A stretch of DNA of 64,000 bases. It comes from Anthoceros angustus (taxonomy: Eukaryota > Streptophyta > Anthocerotopsida > Anthocerotales > Anthocerotaceae). The notes beneath the pieces were generated by a model. The model was given only the letters and a program-made list of their open reading frames with translations. It searched no databases and was not told the origin of the DNA. Made by a program: the position numbers and the translations under genes. Where the stretch lies: positions 930,001 through 994,000 of the forward strand of contig MU008181.1 in the NCBI GenBank assembly GCA_010909165.1, read 5' to 3'. Shown piece after piece: positions 12,301 to 25,369 of the stretch (position 1 is the first letter of the stretch; each line of letters starts with the position of its first letter).

Positions 12301-15300
12301 GCAAAGACAGCAAGTTGGCATTAGTCACTTCCTCCGAAGCGGTAAGAAGTACCTACAAAAGGGATGCAAGAACATCTACTTGGCATTAATCACTATTTCC
12401 TTTCAGACCAGATGACAGGCATGAAGTTCAAGAACCAAGACATACATCTTCCACGCTCCTCAGGAACAATAATGCCGATGATGCATGAATCTTGAATCTG
12501 TTAAGGATACGGGCAACCTCTTGATCTCCATGCTCCTCTGCACTCTTCATCTTACTCTCCATAGCCTGGCTTCCAGTACGTAAGGGCATGCGTATAATAG
12601 TAGAATTCATCCAAGACCACGTGACTTGGTTGGCTCGAAGTGGGCGGAATTGATCCATAAATCTCTGGGGAAGGTCCGTGCCTTTTCACCACAAAACAAG
12701 TAAGCTACAAGTAAGCAGTCAATTCCATGTATGTGCAACAATCTAGATAAAGTGGTGCCGAGTATATGGGAAGACCTTTTAAAGAATATGCTTTGCCAAC
12801 CGGGCTTCCTGTGGGGGCTGATCGTCCCTCCGCCAACGAGCCCGCAAGGATAATACCAGATGGATCAAAGAGGTAAAGGCAACCTCCAGACACTATAAAT
12901 GGAAGCTCTGTCAGGTGATAAACACCGAGCAGACCACTTCCATACTGGCATACATGTCCACGTAGCCTGGGTGGAGGGAAGTTTTGCAGTATGCACACCT
13001 CTTCTGTGCTTAGCAGTGCTCCCTCAAATACAACAGTCAAAGCAGGTCCTTGAAATTGTCCTGAAAAAGCCAAAGTTATGGAGAGGTCCATCTCTACTCT
13101 CTCTGAACAGATAAACTCATTGTGCTTACTCACCTAGATTAGGCTGAAGGAGGGACTGCCGAGGGTGCTCCCTCTTGTCATATATGACATGAACTTTCTG
13201 CACTTTGCAACAATCTGCAATCTCTAGCAAATCGAATAATAACAGGTCTTCCTCCCCATAGCCCGAGAGTATATCTGAAATCATCCCTGCATCCAGGCAT
13301 GGTAAGTTGCTCGTCATCTCCTGATCTACAAGAGAGAGATACCTCAGCGACTTCGCCCCAAGACGTTCAGCTAGCTCATTGCTGATCTCTGGATGAACAA
13401 GACGCCTCATGCCTGCTAGTCCAGATACACTCTTTGCCAGCCAAGGGGCATCATTGTACACAAGGTCTTTAGCTGGAAGTAAAATACTAGATGCATCGGG
13501 AATAAGAACCGGCCCAACAGAACTTCTGCCTGATATCACGGCCTGTGTAGGTAAAACCTCTGTAAGAGCCTCAAGCACTCGGACAACAAATGTAAGCTGT
13601 TCACTAGAAAGGCTACGACCACTGCAGTCTTCTGCTATGCGTATAACAACTTGTGCATAATCAGATGCCTCAAACGTTTCACGCACACCCAGCTTACTCA
13701 GAAGGTCTTTGAACTCCACAATTTCAGAAGGAACTATATGTAAATATGGATGGAAGTGCGCTGGAGAGTCAAAGGCCAATTCCTTGGCTGACACAAAGCT
13801 GTCCCCAACCCAGATCCATCGAAGACCCTCAAGCATTGGCTGTAAAATCATCAAGTCACTTGAGTCCACAAGCTCTTGCAGATACTTGTATATCATTGGG
13901 ACCTCCTGAGAGAGCTTGGCATTTACTTCTTGGATCTGGTCGACAACAGATTGAGGTGGCAACCTGCCTTCGCTCCTGCTTAGGTGGAGATGATTCTTTG
14001 ACAGCTGCATAAGTTGCTCAGCAAGTACAGCAACATTTGGACGTTGTGTCCAGCCAAGCTTGGATGCAAGGGCCAAGGAATGACAGTCCCCATCCAAAAT
14101 CCGCATCGTAGCAGAGACAAGCCACATCTGAGACTTAGGCCGGACAACCTTTGGAGCAGCAACACCGGCAAGTCTCTGTGACGGCCACGGAAGTCCAGAA
14201 ACTGGAGGCTCAAGATAAACTGGACACCAGTCAATATTAACAAGTTGCTGCCAGAACTTTCTTTCAGAATCCTCTGCATCAAGCTGCACCAAGCTTTCCA
14301 AGCTCTTGTCTGAATTAGCGGACGCTTTTGAGTATGCTCTTTCCAGACTTACTTCCTTATCAAGTTTTTCGTATCCCATGCCCAGCAAGTCCTGGCTCTC
14401 AGGCATAAACGTCTCAGCAGGTGTCGTGACTATGTCACAGTTTTGAATAGCCCCCTCGAGATAGTCTAGATGAGCCAGTAAAGCCCTGGCTCTTGCTTGA
14501 GCCTCTTGCTGATCTGAGTTACTAATCATCGCCACTGACCTTGCACTGTCTAACAGCCCCTTTCGCCCTAAAGACCTTCTTAAACCCAATGTTACCAGAA
14601 CATCAAGCACAGAGTCATTCCCAAATTCATCGGAAGGAAAAAATGCCTGCTTATTCAGCAATGTCTGCAGTTCAGACACCCGAGGATCGTACAATCTGCA
14701 TAACAACCAACTACTCATTAGCACCCTGTCCAGAATCTGCATGGAGGGCATATCAAATGAGACAAAGACAGTCAAGTCTACAGAAGTGGCCAGCATACAG
14801 AACCTCCGCAACGGTATTCTAGATTTCCCAGCAGGTCCAGCCTTTAGCAACCTGTTAATTTGTAAAGGAGTTGAAGGAGAGAAGGCTGTGTATCATGCAA
14901 CTCGCTTTCAATGACGATATGAATGATGACAACAGCAATGCAGTTCAAGACCTTGAGCAAACATTCAAAGTTCCAAGAGCAAACATTCGCTTCAAAGAGT
15001 TCAAAATGCTAAGTAAACACAAGCAAGTGACATGCTCACCGTTCAGGAGCCTCAATGGCACCACCAGAAGTTGGAACAAAAGGCAGCTGACTTAGCAGAG
15101 CCACAATGGATGGATCCTCCATCCGTAGTGTGGGAAGATCTTCAAGAACTTGTAACATTGCACGAGAACGGACATCTGTAGCAATCCGTAATATGTTCAA
15201 AAACATATGATTCTGGTAAAATTGGAGTCTTGTAAGTTTCCTCACTCCAAGAAACTTTGTCAATACTTCAGCTTCCCTTTCTGATTCAACACGAATGAAA

Positions 15301-18300
15301 CTCTCTCCAAAAATGCCATCCTCCAGCCCATCTGGAGGTAGCCATCGTGCTGATTCTGGCAGATCAACAAAGTGGCGACCGGCATTTGAACCATAACACT
15401 CAAAGACTGGTAAAGACCTCAGAATCTGCGTTCTCACAGCATCCATGTGCCCTCCTGAAAACCATTTTGATTGGCACAGAAAACTGCGGAGCTCCCGCAG
15501 CTCCCCATCCGAAGCAGATTTCAACAAGTGTGGGATATTTTGCAATCGATCACCAGCTGCTGCAAGCAAAGCATCAAGAACCCCGACTGCTGACGCATCA
15601 TGAATATATTCTGCCAAGGAAGGATGACTTATAGAAATATCTGGCCTAAGCAGGAAACAATGTGCCTTTTGCAAAACTCCAACCATATTTTCACTCCAGC
15701 CATCATCTCGCAGAATCTTGGAGTTCTTTGATATTCTCAGTAACTGCCCATCAGAAGTAGGCAAAAGGGGCCATTCGGATAGAACCATTAAGTTCTCGCA
15801 AGATGATGCCAGGTACTTCCAGAGCAACTCCACCCATGCCACAGCAGGGTGCCCACCTTGCTCTGGTGTCCAGGTGACAGCATTTTTCCCACGCCATTCT
15901 GCAGGCACCAGCCTGTGTAGGAGCTCTAACAAGACAGGGCACGTAAAACAAGACAAATTTGTGTGTCCAGATTTGGCTATGTTGTGCAACCTTGACAGCA
16001 CATCTCCCTCAATTTCGCGATCGATTAGCATAAAACGAGCTTTATCTTTCAATAAGTTAAACTCCACTTCATTGCACACAAGAAATCGCTCTCCAAATCC
16101 AGCCTTCATAAGGATGCCAAGGACTCCTGTGGCAAGAGGAAGAAGATACAATCCTTGAAGCTTCTCTCCAACATCTAAGTCGGCGACATCACTTAAACAG
16201 TACTTTAGAGCCATGACTGCTACCCTCAAGGGCCCTAAAATTCGTTTGCTTGCCGCTAACGACTTGCGCAGTAGGTGTGGAGTGAGGTATCTAAGAGTCG
16301 GGCAGTGGTCTCTGAATCTCTGCACCACCACAGAGGGAGCACTTATCAATGCCAGCCCTGCATCTGCCAAAGCCTTCCCAAGCTCCTCAGCCTCTGAAAA
16401 ATTAATATCAGGAAACACAGCCTTTCTGGCTGAAACCCACTTTCCTTTGCCTGCAGCTATGTGCAGAACGGCCAGATCGAGCTCCACAACAGCGGTGTAA
16501 AGCTGCCTCACAACAGACGCCCAAGGCTCAGCTACTGTTGCTGTTGGCCAAAGTGAGAAAAAAGCGTCACTCGGCCCAAGCTCATGAGCAGCTTCTGCTA
16601 GCATCCTAGCATATGCAGGGGCCGCAACATCTTCCAACAGACAGCAATTCCAAGTAGATCGGAGCTTCCCACCACCTGCCATATCATCTCCATACCATAT
16701 GTCTCTACGATTGGATGAGAGCTCAAAATACCCATTCACATGAACTGGCAAGCCTGTTTTAACAGGCAAGGGCAAAAAACAAAACGCCCGACCTTCTAAC
16801 ACACCCATGGCCTTCCCTCCATCCTTAACATCTCTGTTAGTGTGATCTGGTTCTTGAACATTGTCTCGGATTCGTGATGCTATGCCGGCCCATGGAACAA
16901 ATCCACGTGCTCGGTTTTCAGCTGCAACAGCTTGCTCCCTGGCACGGCCACCACCAATAGCATTACTAATAAGCCATAACTCAGCCTTCTCCAAATCTTG
17001 CTCCTGGCACGGCCACCACCAATAGCATTACTAATAAGCCATAACTCAGCCTTCTCCAAATCTTGCTCCCTTATACATATTTTCACTGTTGCACATTGCC
17101 ACGGTAGCTGGCTCTCTGGTGTCCTAGAAAGCCTCCTGTAAAACTGCTCCTTGTCGATTGGATTTGCAGGATCCCCTCGAACAAATTCAAAAACTGGACC
17201 TAGTGACCGAGGGCGCTGCGCCTGTGACTCTGGAAGTGGCCTATGTATTCGATAAAGAAGCTGCATTTCCTGGCTTGTCTCCTCCCGCACATAGACAGCA
17301 ACACTAGCAACATTCCGCAGGAAAAGTAGAGCTTCAGCTGCACTTGTCCGGAAGGACTGGAATAGAGAGAGCACATCCTCGGGCTTGTAAGCCTCCTGCT
17401 TGATCTCACTGCTGGCAGCTGTTATAGCTGTGCGCAGAGGAAAACGGAATAACGTGCCTGGAAATGACTTTTGCAAATCACAACCAAAGAGCAAGTACGG
17501 ATGGAACTGGTCAGGAAACTGCTCAAGCAAACCCCTTCCCACAAAGTTGATCTTCAAACCAGGATGAGAAGATGTGATGCCCGGAAGATTAGAAGCATGA
17601 GGATCAAACATCACTATATTGCCACCAGAGACAAACCCTGGTATGTCTGTAAAGTGGTATACTGCATTGAACCCAAGCCCAAACCTACCAATAGCTGATG
17701 GCTTTTCAATCTTACTGTCCTGTCCAATGCGTGAAATTGCATAGAGATCTCGTGGTGTGAAGACTGAATTATTGTAACAATACAATGCCGCGCCCTGCCA
17801 TTCAGCCATTCCTGGAGACAACACAGATGACTTTCCATACTGTGACTTATCTAGAAGAAAGCTGACCTCTGAGGCGCCAGCATCATCTGCATTCTGAACG
17901 AGTTCACACAGGATTCCTGGACCATCAGCATACATCTCAACTATGTGTTTCAGCCTGGTGGTCAGAGCTTCATGCTGTCCGAATGCTTCTGCAGCTTCAT
18001 GCAAACCCAAGTCCACTGAATCAGAGCTTTCTGCCAAAATCAATCGACGGAGAGAGCGCACACCGAGCCTTTCTGCCACATCATTTGAAATCTTAGGATG
18101 TACAAATCGTGTACTTCTTGAAGTCACTGTCGATCCGGCCAACAGTGCACCCACGGCATTGGGCATGTTCTCGGAATGTGGTAACCAAGGTGCATCATTA
18201 TACACAAGATCCGAAGCAGTGATAAGAACCGAGCTGGCATCAGGCACAAATATGGTAACTCCTTGCCCACTGAAGTGTAGATCAGCTAAGTGCTGGACAA

Positions 18301-21300
18301 GCCAGATTGCAGCACCCAATTGCTGCGAATTGAGAGGAGAACCATCACTGTCTCCAGCAATTTTCATTAGCACAAGGGCGAATTCAGTTGGAGTCAGAGT
18401 TTCCCTCACACCAAGCTCGAGCAACAGCTCCTTGAACACAGCAAGATCAGCTGGAATAACTCTCAAATAGGGTGCAAGGTGGAGTGGCCCGCTGAAAGCC
18501 ACCTCCTGCACGTTTGCAAAACCATCACCAACCCACACCCACCTGCTTCCTTCCAGAACAGCTTTGACAATCTCCATTTCTTCAGTTCCAAGCATTTCAT
18601 TCAGAATGGTGTATATTCTTGGTACAGCTGTTGCCAAAGCCTGACCTAATCCCCTGTCTTCAATCAGGACATGGTTTTTACCTAGTTCCAGGAGTTGGGC
18701 AGCCAAAACGCTACCACCTGGTCGACCAGCCCAACCGAGCCTCATTGCCAACCCTGCTGATCGACATTCGCCATCCAAAATACGCATACTGGCTGATGCA
18801 AGCCACATATCTGACTGTAATCGGACGAGCTTTGGAGGAGCTACAGGGCTACCTACAGAAGGCCAGGGCAGATGTGGATGAGGTGGGTGCATCAGCACAG
18901 GACACCAACAGATAGTTATGAGCTCGTTCCAGAACCTACTAAGGGTGGCATCCATTCCATGCTCTTGGGGCTGAAACATTGTGGAAACCTTCATGAACAT
19001 CCGACCAATAGTCCTATTAGCATCCTCCGCTGATTGAGGTAACCACTTGCTTGAATTCAGTTCCAAATAGGAGAGCAAGGCCTGGCCTTGAGAACAAGCA
19101 ATTTCAGGTTGTGCAGCTAAAAGAGATTCTACTTGCCTAGCACTTTGAAGCACTGTCTCAGGTACGACGGCAGTTTTGAGGCCTAGACCCTGCAACATGT
19201 CCAGTACATCAGGAGATGAAAACTCGTCAGCTGGGAAATAGTCTGCATTATTTAAGAGAGTGAGAAGCTCGCTGTTCCGTGGATCATAGAGAGACTTGGG
19301 AGCCATTAGCTCCCCACTCGCTGCAGGTACAAATGACAACTGTTTGAGCATCTCCTTCATAGTAGGATCGCTAACGCAAAGCTGTGGCAGCTCCCTCAAA
19401 ACCGCCAGCATCATCCGGTTACGAAGGTCAGGAGCAAGTTTGCTCACACGACCAACCACCCTCCACTTGTAAAAGGCAGCTCTTCCAAGTTTCCTAACAC
19501 CCAAAGGTCCAGTGAGCACTTCCACTTCTCTGTCTGACGCAGTGTAAAGAAACTCAGTGCCCAAGAGTGCTTCCTCCATATCAGAGGGGGCCAAGAATCT
19601 CTTAGGACCACTCAAGTCCACAAATACTTTGAAGACAGGGTCAACCTCATCATAGGCTTCAAAAATTGGCAGGGCTCGAAACATTCGGAGGCGGGCTTCA
19701 TTCATCTGATCCCCTGAGTACCATTTTCGTTGATAGAGGTACTCCCGCAGCTCTCGCCTCTCTAGATCTGTTACAGCTTCAAACATTATTTGAAGACGGG
19801 GCACCTGATTGAGTGCAGCTGAGATTATTGCATCTAAGATACCAGGCCCACTGGCATCATGCACACAGAGTGATAGCTGTGGATGTTCTAAAGGAAAATC
19901 AGACCTCAAAATGCGACATCCCAGCTTTCTCAACAGGCTTTCTATGTTAGCACTACACACCCCACCTTTCACCACCTTCGACATGGATGTGGGTCTGCAT
20001 AGAAAATTGTCTGTTGTTGGCAGCAGAGGCCACTCCTTAAAAACAGACAAATCCTTGCAGCACAGCTTCAAATATCGCCAAAGAAGTATAAGCCATTCCT
20101 GGGTAGGGTGGTTATCCACCAGCTCAGGTTTCCACTCTACTTCTTCCTGATCCTTCCACTCTGCTGGCATGAGGTAACACAGAATTTGAGCCAGCTCCAC
20201 ATCACTAAGCTGCCGCAGGTTTGTGCTTGCAACCTTTGCGATGCTATCAAGTCGCTGTAGTAGCCTCTTTGGAATACTTCGATCTAAGGCTTTCTCTGGT
20301 AAGCGAGCAAGCAGGCTATACTCCAACTCTGTGCAAACAAATACAAGACTTCTGCTGGCTTTTTTCCCAAACACACCAAGCCTCCCATTCGCAAGGGGGA
20401 TTAAGGGAAGCCCGGCCAGAAGGTCCCCAGCTTCATCATCAATCACATCCGCAAGACAATATTCCAACAGGACAAGAGCATTCTTCCTGTCCACCAGGCC
20501 TCCATGTTTGCCAGGCTTGCTCAGCTGTGCTCGAATAGCAGTTGGGAGAACCATGTGTGGGTTAGGCACACAGTAGGTAAACAACATCCTCAGCATTGAC
20601 TCTGAATAACGCACAAGGAGCAAATCTTCTGCAACAATCGCTTCCGCGAGGCTGTCGGGGTCAACAAACTGCTCATCATGAAACAAACTTTGTAATGGAG
20701 TGATCCATTTACCACCCTGAGCGGAAGAATGCAACACAGGAAGTTTAGCGGTATGTTTAAAGAAACTCCTGACCATTCCTTGCCAGGGTTCAATAAAAGT
20801 ACCACATGGCCATAAGGCCTCATACAGCTTCGACAACCCTACGACTCTGGTAGCTTCCAGGATGAGCTCTGCATACCCTGAAGCCACTACATCCTCCAAA
20901 AGACATTGATTCCAATCGGATCTCAGTTTACCTCCCCTGTCCATGTCACCTCCATACCAGATATCGCGGCGATTAGATGAGAGTTCAAAGTAACCATTGA
21001 CATGGACAGGTAGACCTGTTTTAACAGGCAGAGGGAGAAAGCAAAACGCTCGACCTTCTATACAGCTGGAAGCAAGGTCCTGGACAAAAGAAGCCAGCAG
21101 TGAGGAATTAGTCTTTGAGATGTCTAACAAGTGTGTCTTACCCTTTCAAGAACAAATAGAGCATCTGGGAACCCACCCTGTCCTCCTTTCCCGAGATTTT
21201 TGCTGCAATAGAAGCCCAAGGTACTAAGTGAATGTCGTACTCCTTAGCAGCATTCCTAGCCATCACTGAGATTCTGCTCGCTGGTCCACCCATGCACTGA

Positions 21301-22415
21301 GAAAGTAGGAAGACCTCGGCCTCCTCTTGCCCTCGTCCATCTCCAGCACAAACTTCCCTGAGAAACTCAATCTTAAAGATGTCATGGATATTTGATGAGG
21401 CCACTGAACCCTTATTCACTGAAGATGCTCCCCTTGCCAACCTCGAAAAGGCTTGTCTGTGCCAGCGAAGCTCAGCCGTTGGCGATTTTACTCTGCACGA
21501 GTACACTTTGGTTGGACTGTCAGCACCAACTTTCCAGTCGAAAATGTCAATGGTCTCAACATTCTTTAAAAACAGCATAGCCGACGTGGCTTCGGCGTAG
21601 AGTTCATGAAGCAAGACTGTCATATCATCTTCAGAATAAGACTGTCGGGATAGACGACTAACAGCTGCCTGCTGCACTGTTCTCAAAGGGAAACGAAAGA
21701 GTGTTCCCTCATATGCCTTCTCCATGTCACATCCAAACCCACAGTAAGGCTTGAACTGATCATGGTACAGCCGCATAGCACCAGTGCTGACAAAGTCGAT
21801 GCGCTTCCCTGGATTTGAACTGTTCACTCTTGGCAAAAACTTGCAGTGAGGATCAAAAAGCACCACATATTTGCCACTTACGAAAGATGGCAAGTCGGAA
21901 AGATGATACACAGAGTTGAACCCAACCCTGTAAAACAACAGCATCAAACTTGTGAACACACGAGCAAAAACTTCCTACACATAACCCGAATGACACTCAA
22001 CCTTACATACAATCGCACACACTGCCAATCTCAACAACGAATCTCACCCGAAACGCCCTGTCTTCCAGGCCTGCCCCCGCTTCTTGCTGTCTCCGATTCT
22101 GGAGATACTGTCAAAATCTTCTTCAGAAAATTGGGAATTATTGAAAGCCAGCAATGCCGGCCCCTGCCATTCTGCCAAGGGTGCATTGTAGAGGGTTTCA
22201 GCTGCATGCTGCCTGCGATCGATACAGAAGCACACCTGAGTGGCTCCTGCATCGTCCGCATTCTGAATAAGTTCCTTCAGAATTGTTGTCCCCTCTGGAT
22301 AGTTGGTTAGAACTTCCCGAATTCTCTGAGTCAGGTCCACCTTCTGACCAAAATCCTCCGCAAAGCCTAAAACCCTGTCTTCGACGTCCATCCCCGATCC
22401 CTCCATTCCCACCAC
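6067..22415 (-). CDS. Sacsin-like giant protein with C-terminal RING
   Basis: Thirteen exons are inferred: 22415-22048, 21927-21177, 21079-15040, 14695-13134, 13060-12776, 12681-12446, 12287-12016, 11936-8765, 8565-8433, 8212-7689, 7547-6618, 6531-6408 and 6311-6067. They total 14,642 nt, which is a whole number of codons (4,880 aa) only if one base is added in exon 3 (see 16940-17069). Three sacsin repeats follow one another. Each opens with an Hsp90-type (Bergerat) ATPase module: repeat 1 has LIQNADDAG and GRFGVGFNSVYHL, repeat 2 has LVQNADDAG and GRFGLGFNAVYHF, while repeat 3 has lost these residues (LLEIADCCK, YGSGLLGVYHL). The chain ends in a C3HC4 RING finger. This architecture matches the plant sacsin/RING family (Arabidopsis At5g23110, about 4.7 kaa). 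Such a protein would act as a chaperone-linked ubiquitin ligase. The exon 5/6 junction is the least certain. Confidence 0.9.
16940..17069 (-). repeat. 65-bp tandem duplication breaking sacsin exon 3
   Basis: Two 65-bp copies lie head to tail (first copy from 16940, second from 17005). Read on the minus strand, the outer borders of the pair are GGGAGCAAG, but the junction reads AGGAGCAAG, one G short. With that G restored, the unit is 66 bp and adds exactly 22 codons in frame (EQDLEKAEL...GGGRAR). As written, the frame is lost after the first copy and stops about 35 codons on. Removing one whole 65-bp copy also restores a continuous frame. Confidence 0.95.
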
Positions 22416-23189
22416 AACCCCACACTACGCTCCGAATCCCCCACAACCCGAATCCTCCACCTCCCGCACAACCCGCACTCTCCAGTTCCCAGCGGCCAAA
22501 TTCAGGCCAGCGTGCACCAAACCCAGCCCCTGGACAACCGGCAACAAGCAGATCAAGAACGGATCAACAGCACTAAATCACAACTACTCCACCACGAGCT
22601 AGATCCGCGTCCGAGCTCCCAGCTCCCCGCTCCCCCTCCCGGAACGAAGGATTCTCCCAGCCCGCAATGCGAAATTGCCAACAACGCAACGGAGTTCCGT
22701 TCCGTGCCACCCACTTCGGCTGCTCCCTCCCGAAGCATGCTGCGAGAATTCTCCTGCTGGTGCGAGCAGGCATACAGCCTCCGATCGCTCTCGCAGCGCC
22801 CACGAAAATTCGAAATTTCAGAGCGCACGCAAAGGAGTCCTTGCCCGCAACTTTCCCGGGCAGCTTCCGCCCGGCCCACTTAGCACAACACCAAAATCCT
22901 CACACTGTCGCAACTATGACCAGCTCACGTGACCCTATGATTGCGACCACGTGAGGCCCGGATGATCGCGCGTCGCGCTCCAGCCTGCAACTGAAAGCGC
23001 AAGCGCGGCCATGTCCAGCCTTCCGGGCTGGCCTGGCTCGTTCCGGACAGTAGAAATGCTTGCGGCTTGCGCCTTTTGTTTCGCACTTCGCACACCGATG
23101 TTTTCTCTCACCGTGCTCAATATCAATGTGAGCCTATCCAACACCATTTACTAAAACCGTTATTAATCTACCGTATTAGTATATCTTAG
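22416..23189. promoter_or_regulatory. 5' flank of sacsin-like gene with two G-boxes
   Basis: There is no gene here. Immediately upstream of the ATG the sequence is C-rich on the plus strand (G-rich on the sense strand), as expected for a 5' UTR. Two perfect CACGTG palindromes lie at 22926-22931 and 22948-22953, 22 bp apart (two helical turns), about 510-540 bp upstream of the start codon. G-boxes bind bZIP and bHLH factors in plants. The paired spacing makes function plausible, but binding is not shown. Confidence 0.45.
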
Positions 23190-23640
23190 GAGCTGGCCGA
23201 CCGCCGACGGTCGGCAACACACATGCAGTGGAACGCAACCTGTTCAGATGACTCTTACCCATCACCCAAAATTCAGTCTACAGGACTTATGTGTTTGGAG
23301 GGAGGACCAATAACGGTTTAGTGGAGATAATCCTTGCGCGTGGTGGCCAAACCTAGTGGCCCCGCATGGAGTTCCTCAAATGCCCAGAAATTGGGCTCTA
23401 GAAATGGGAACCAAGTGAAATATTATTGCAAAGCATTAGTATTAAATTCAGACTTATTGGCAAAGTATTATAAGGTATGAGTGTATTTTGAGAAAACGTG
23501 TCTGTGTCTGTGCAAGGAGACAAGTTGTAGACTTCAAAAAATAGATAGTATCTTGTAAGTGGAGATGCGTTTTAGGAAAAAGCTACCATCCCAACATTAG
23601 AATGTTGTGGCCACTCTTGAAATTGATATTAAAATTATAT
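23190..23640. repeat. LTR-like repeat, copy A
   Basis: This segment has two halves. The first ('gtcggcaacac' through 'cccagaaattgggct') recurs at 27395-27630. The second ('aaccaagtgaaatatt' through 'ttttaggaaaaagct', then 'catcccaacatt') recurs at 26486-26701 and, more weakly, at 27680-27800. All copies have the same orientation. Copy A abuts the reverse-transcriptase end of the gypsy remnant, as a 3' LTR would, but clear TG..CA ends were not found. Confidence 0.6.
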
Positions 23641-25023
23641 TATATAATTTTAATGTAAATAAATTGCAACTTGATGGAAACCCGAGTACCCATCACAAAA
23701 AGAATATATCTCATGGCCTGATACCTCATCCAGTATTTCGTCTACACGTGGTAGAGGGAACTTATCCTTCTTGGTGGCTTTGTTCAGCTCCCTGAAGTCA
23801 ACACACATGTGAATTTTGCCATTCTTCTTCATTGATATCACGATTGGAGACACCCATTCAGGATATTGGACTTCCTCAATACACCCTGCAGCTTTTAACC
23901 TCATGACCTCCTCTCGTACCTAATCCCTACCACATGCAACTTCGTGTTGGATGCATCCTTGAAGACCTCTTTGCAAGGCAGCTTCCTTGCAAATGCCAAA
24001 TTGAGGTCCTCAAGCCACCCTGTATTGATTAGGTTGGTGGATGAACCACTGTCAATAACAACATCTGGAACTTCTACCCCGTTTATCCATGCCGTAACGG
24101 CCGGAGAATCATTTTTCCTGAGCCATCCAGCTGGACGTGCTGATGAACTGGTCTCTCTAGATCGGCTTATTTTTACCCTTCTTTGATTTAGGCTCTCTTG
24201 TGCTCAACGCAGCTGTGATTTCTCTACGGGCAGCAGGAAGGATCCCGAATAGCTGGCGAAATGCATTTTGACTTCACGATCTGCAAGATCTTCAACAAGC
24301 GAATATGAAGTAGCACCACAAGCAATCGGTGGTACAGTAGTCCCTTTGCGTCATCACCTCCTAGACTTCTCAATCAAACTAGCGTCCTCCATCTCTACCT
24401 CTGGTCCAGCTGTAGTAGTGCTTCCCTTCTTTTGTTGTTTTGCTCGTGGTTTCTCATCATCTTCATTGTCAGATCTTGGGGAACGCTTCTCGTCAGCTAC
24501 TGCTGCTAACACTGGAAATGTCTTGATTACAGGTGTCCTTGTTGGCATACTGCCCTCAGCGAAAACTCCTCGGATTGTGACTTCCTCTTTCGTGGAATTT
24601 GAGTTACCCTAATCATCTAACTTGTGCACAGGTACCGCTCCTCGGCCTCGGCCTCGCACTCCACCACCGCGCCCACGACCGATGCTAGATGGGTTCTTGG
24701 GACACCTCTAGTCAATATGGCCATGTTCTCCACAGCTCACACATGGTGTGTTCATACAGTAGCCAGTCGTGTGTTCCGGGGAACCGCATTTCTTACAAGG
24801 TTCTCTCGGTCTTGGCATGTTGGGCTCGTGGCTTCTCTGGCTCCTCTCTATTGTCATCTTGGCGATCATGGCTTCGGGGCGGTGCTCTTGTAGGGCAATC
24901 TTGCGCTGAAGAGTCCGAGTCTGAAGATCGACTTCTGCTTCGGCATCGCTCTTGATGTCGAGGCTTGGCTGCTCTGGTATGAACGAGTCTTTGGATGATA
25001 GACTTCGTGTTAACTAAAATGCC

Positions 25024-25347
25024 TTGAGTACAGCCTTCTTATCCAAGTTTCGTGGTGAGCCTTTCTACAAGGATTTTAAGGACCAGTTGGACTACCTGTA
25101 TCAAGAAAGCCGTGAGTCTATTGCTGCGTACGTGGAGCGAACAAGGACCTCGGTCAAAAGGCTTGGATACACGAAGGAAGGAGGCAAGCTCAAGAAGGTG
25201 AGGAGGAAATTCATACATGGCTTGAGGAACGAGTTCTATACTCGCGGGATGGAGGATGAAGAGAAGACATTAGATGAAGTCATCGAACTGGCCATCCAAA
25301 AAAACCAAGGTTTCTACCACACTTCTGATTCCCCTTACAGGGATGCA
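25024..25347 (+). pseudogene. Inverted gag segment of the gypsy remnant
   Basis: The plus strand encodes a retrotransposon gag core: FRGEPFYKDFKDQLDYL, followed by AYVERTRTSVKRLGY and a FIHGLRNEFYTRG stretch. It lies on the strand opposite to the flanking gag N-terminus and zinc knuckles. It is read through in one frame of about 100 codons, then runs into sequence that belongs to the gag N-terminus on the other strand. Confidence 0.8.
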
Positions 25348-25348
25348 G

Positions 25349-25369
25349 AGAAATACTTCAAGTATTTCT
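25349..25369. repeat. Palindrome at the gag inversion junction
   Basis: AGAAATACTT and AAGTATTTCT are perfect 10-bp inverted arms around a single C. The palindrome sits exactly where the gag N-terminal piece (minus strand) meets the inverted gag core (plus strand). Confidence 0.9.

Noticed and set aside
16940-17069. The 65-bp duplication as a newly born intron
   Set aside because: Removing exactly one unit by splicing needs an AGGT inside the repeat, and none is present. No GT..AG pair of suitable length restores the frame convincingly.
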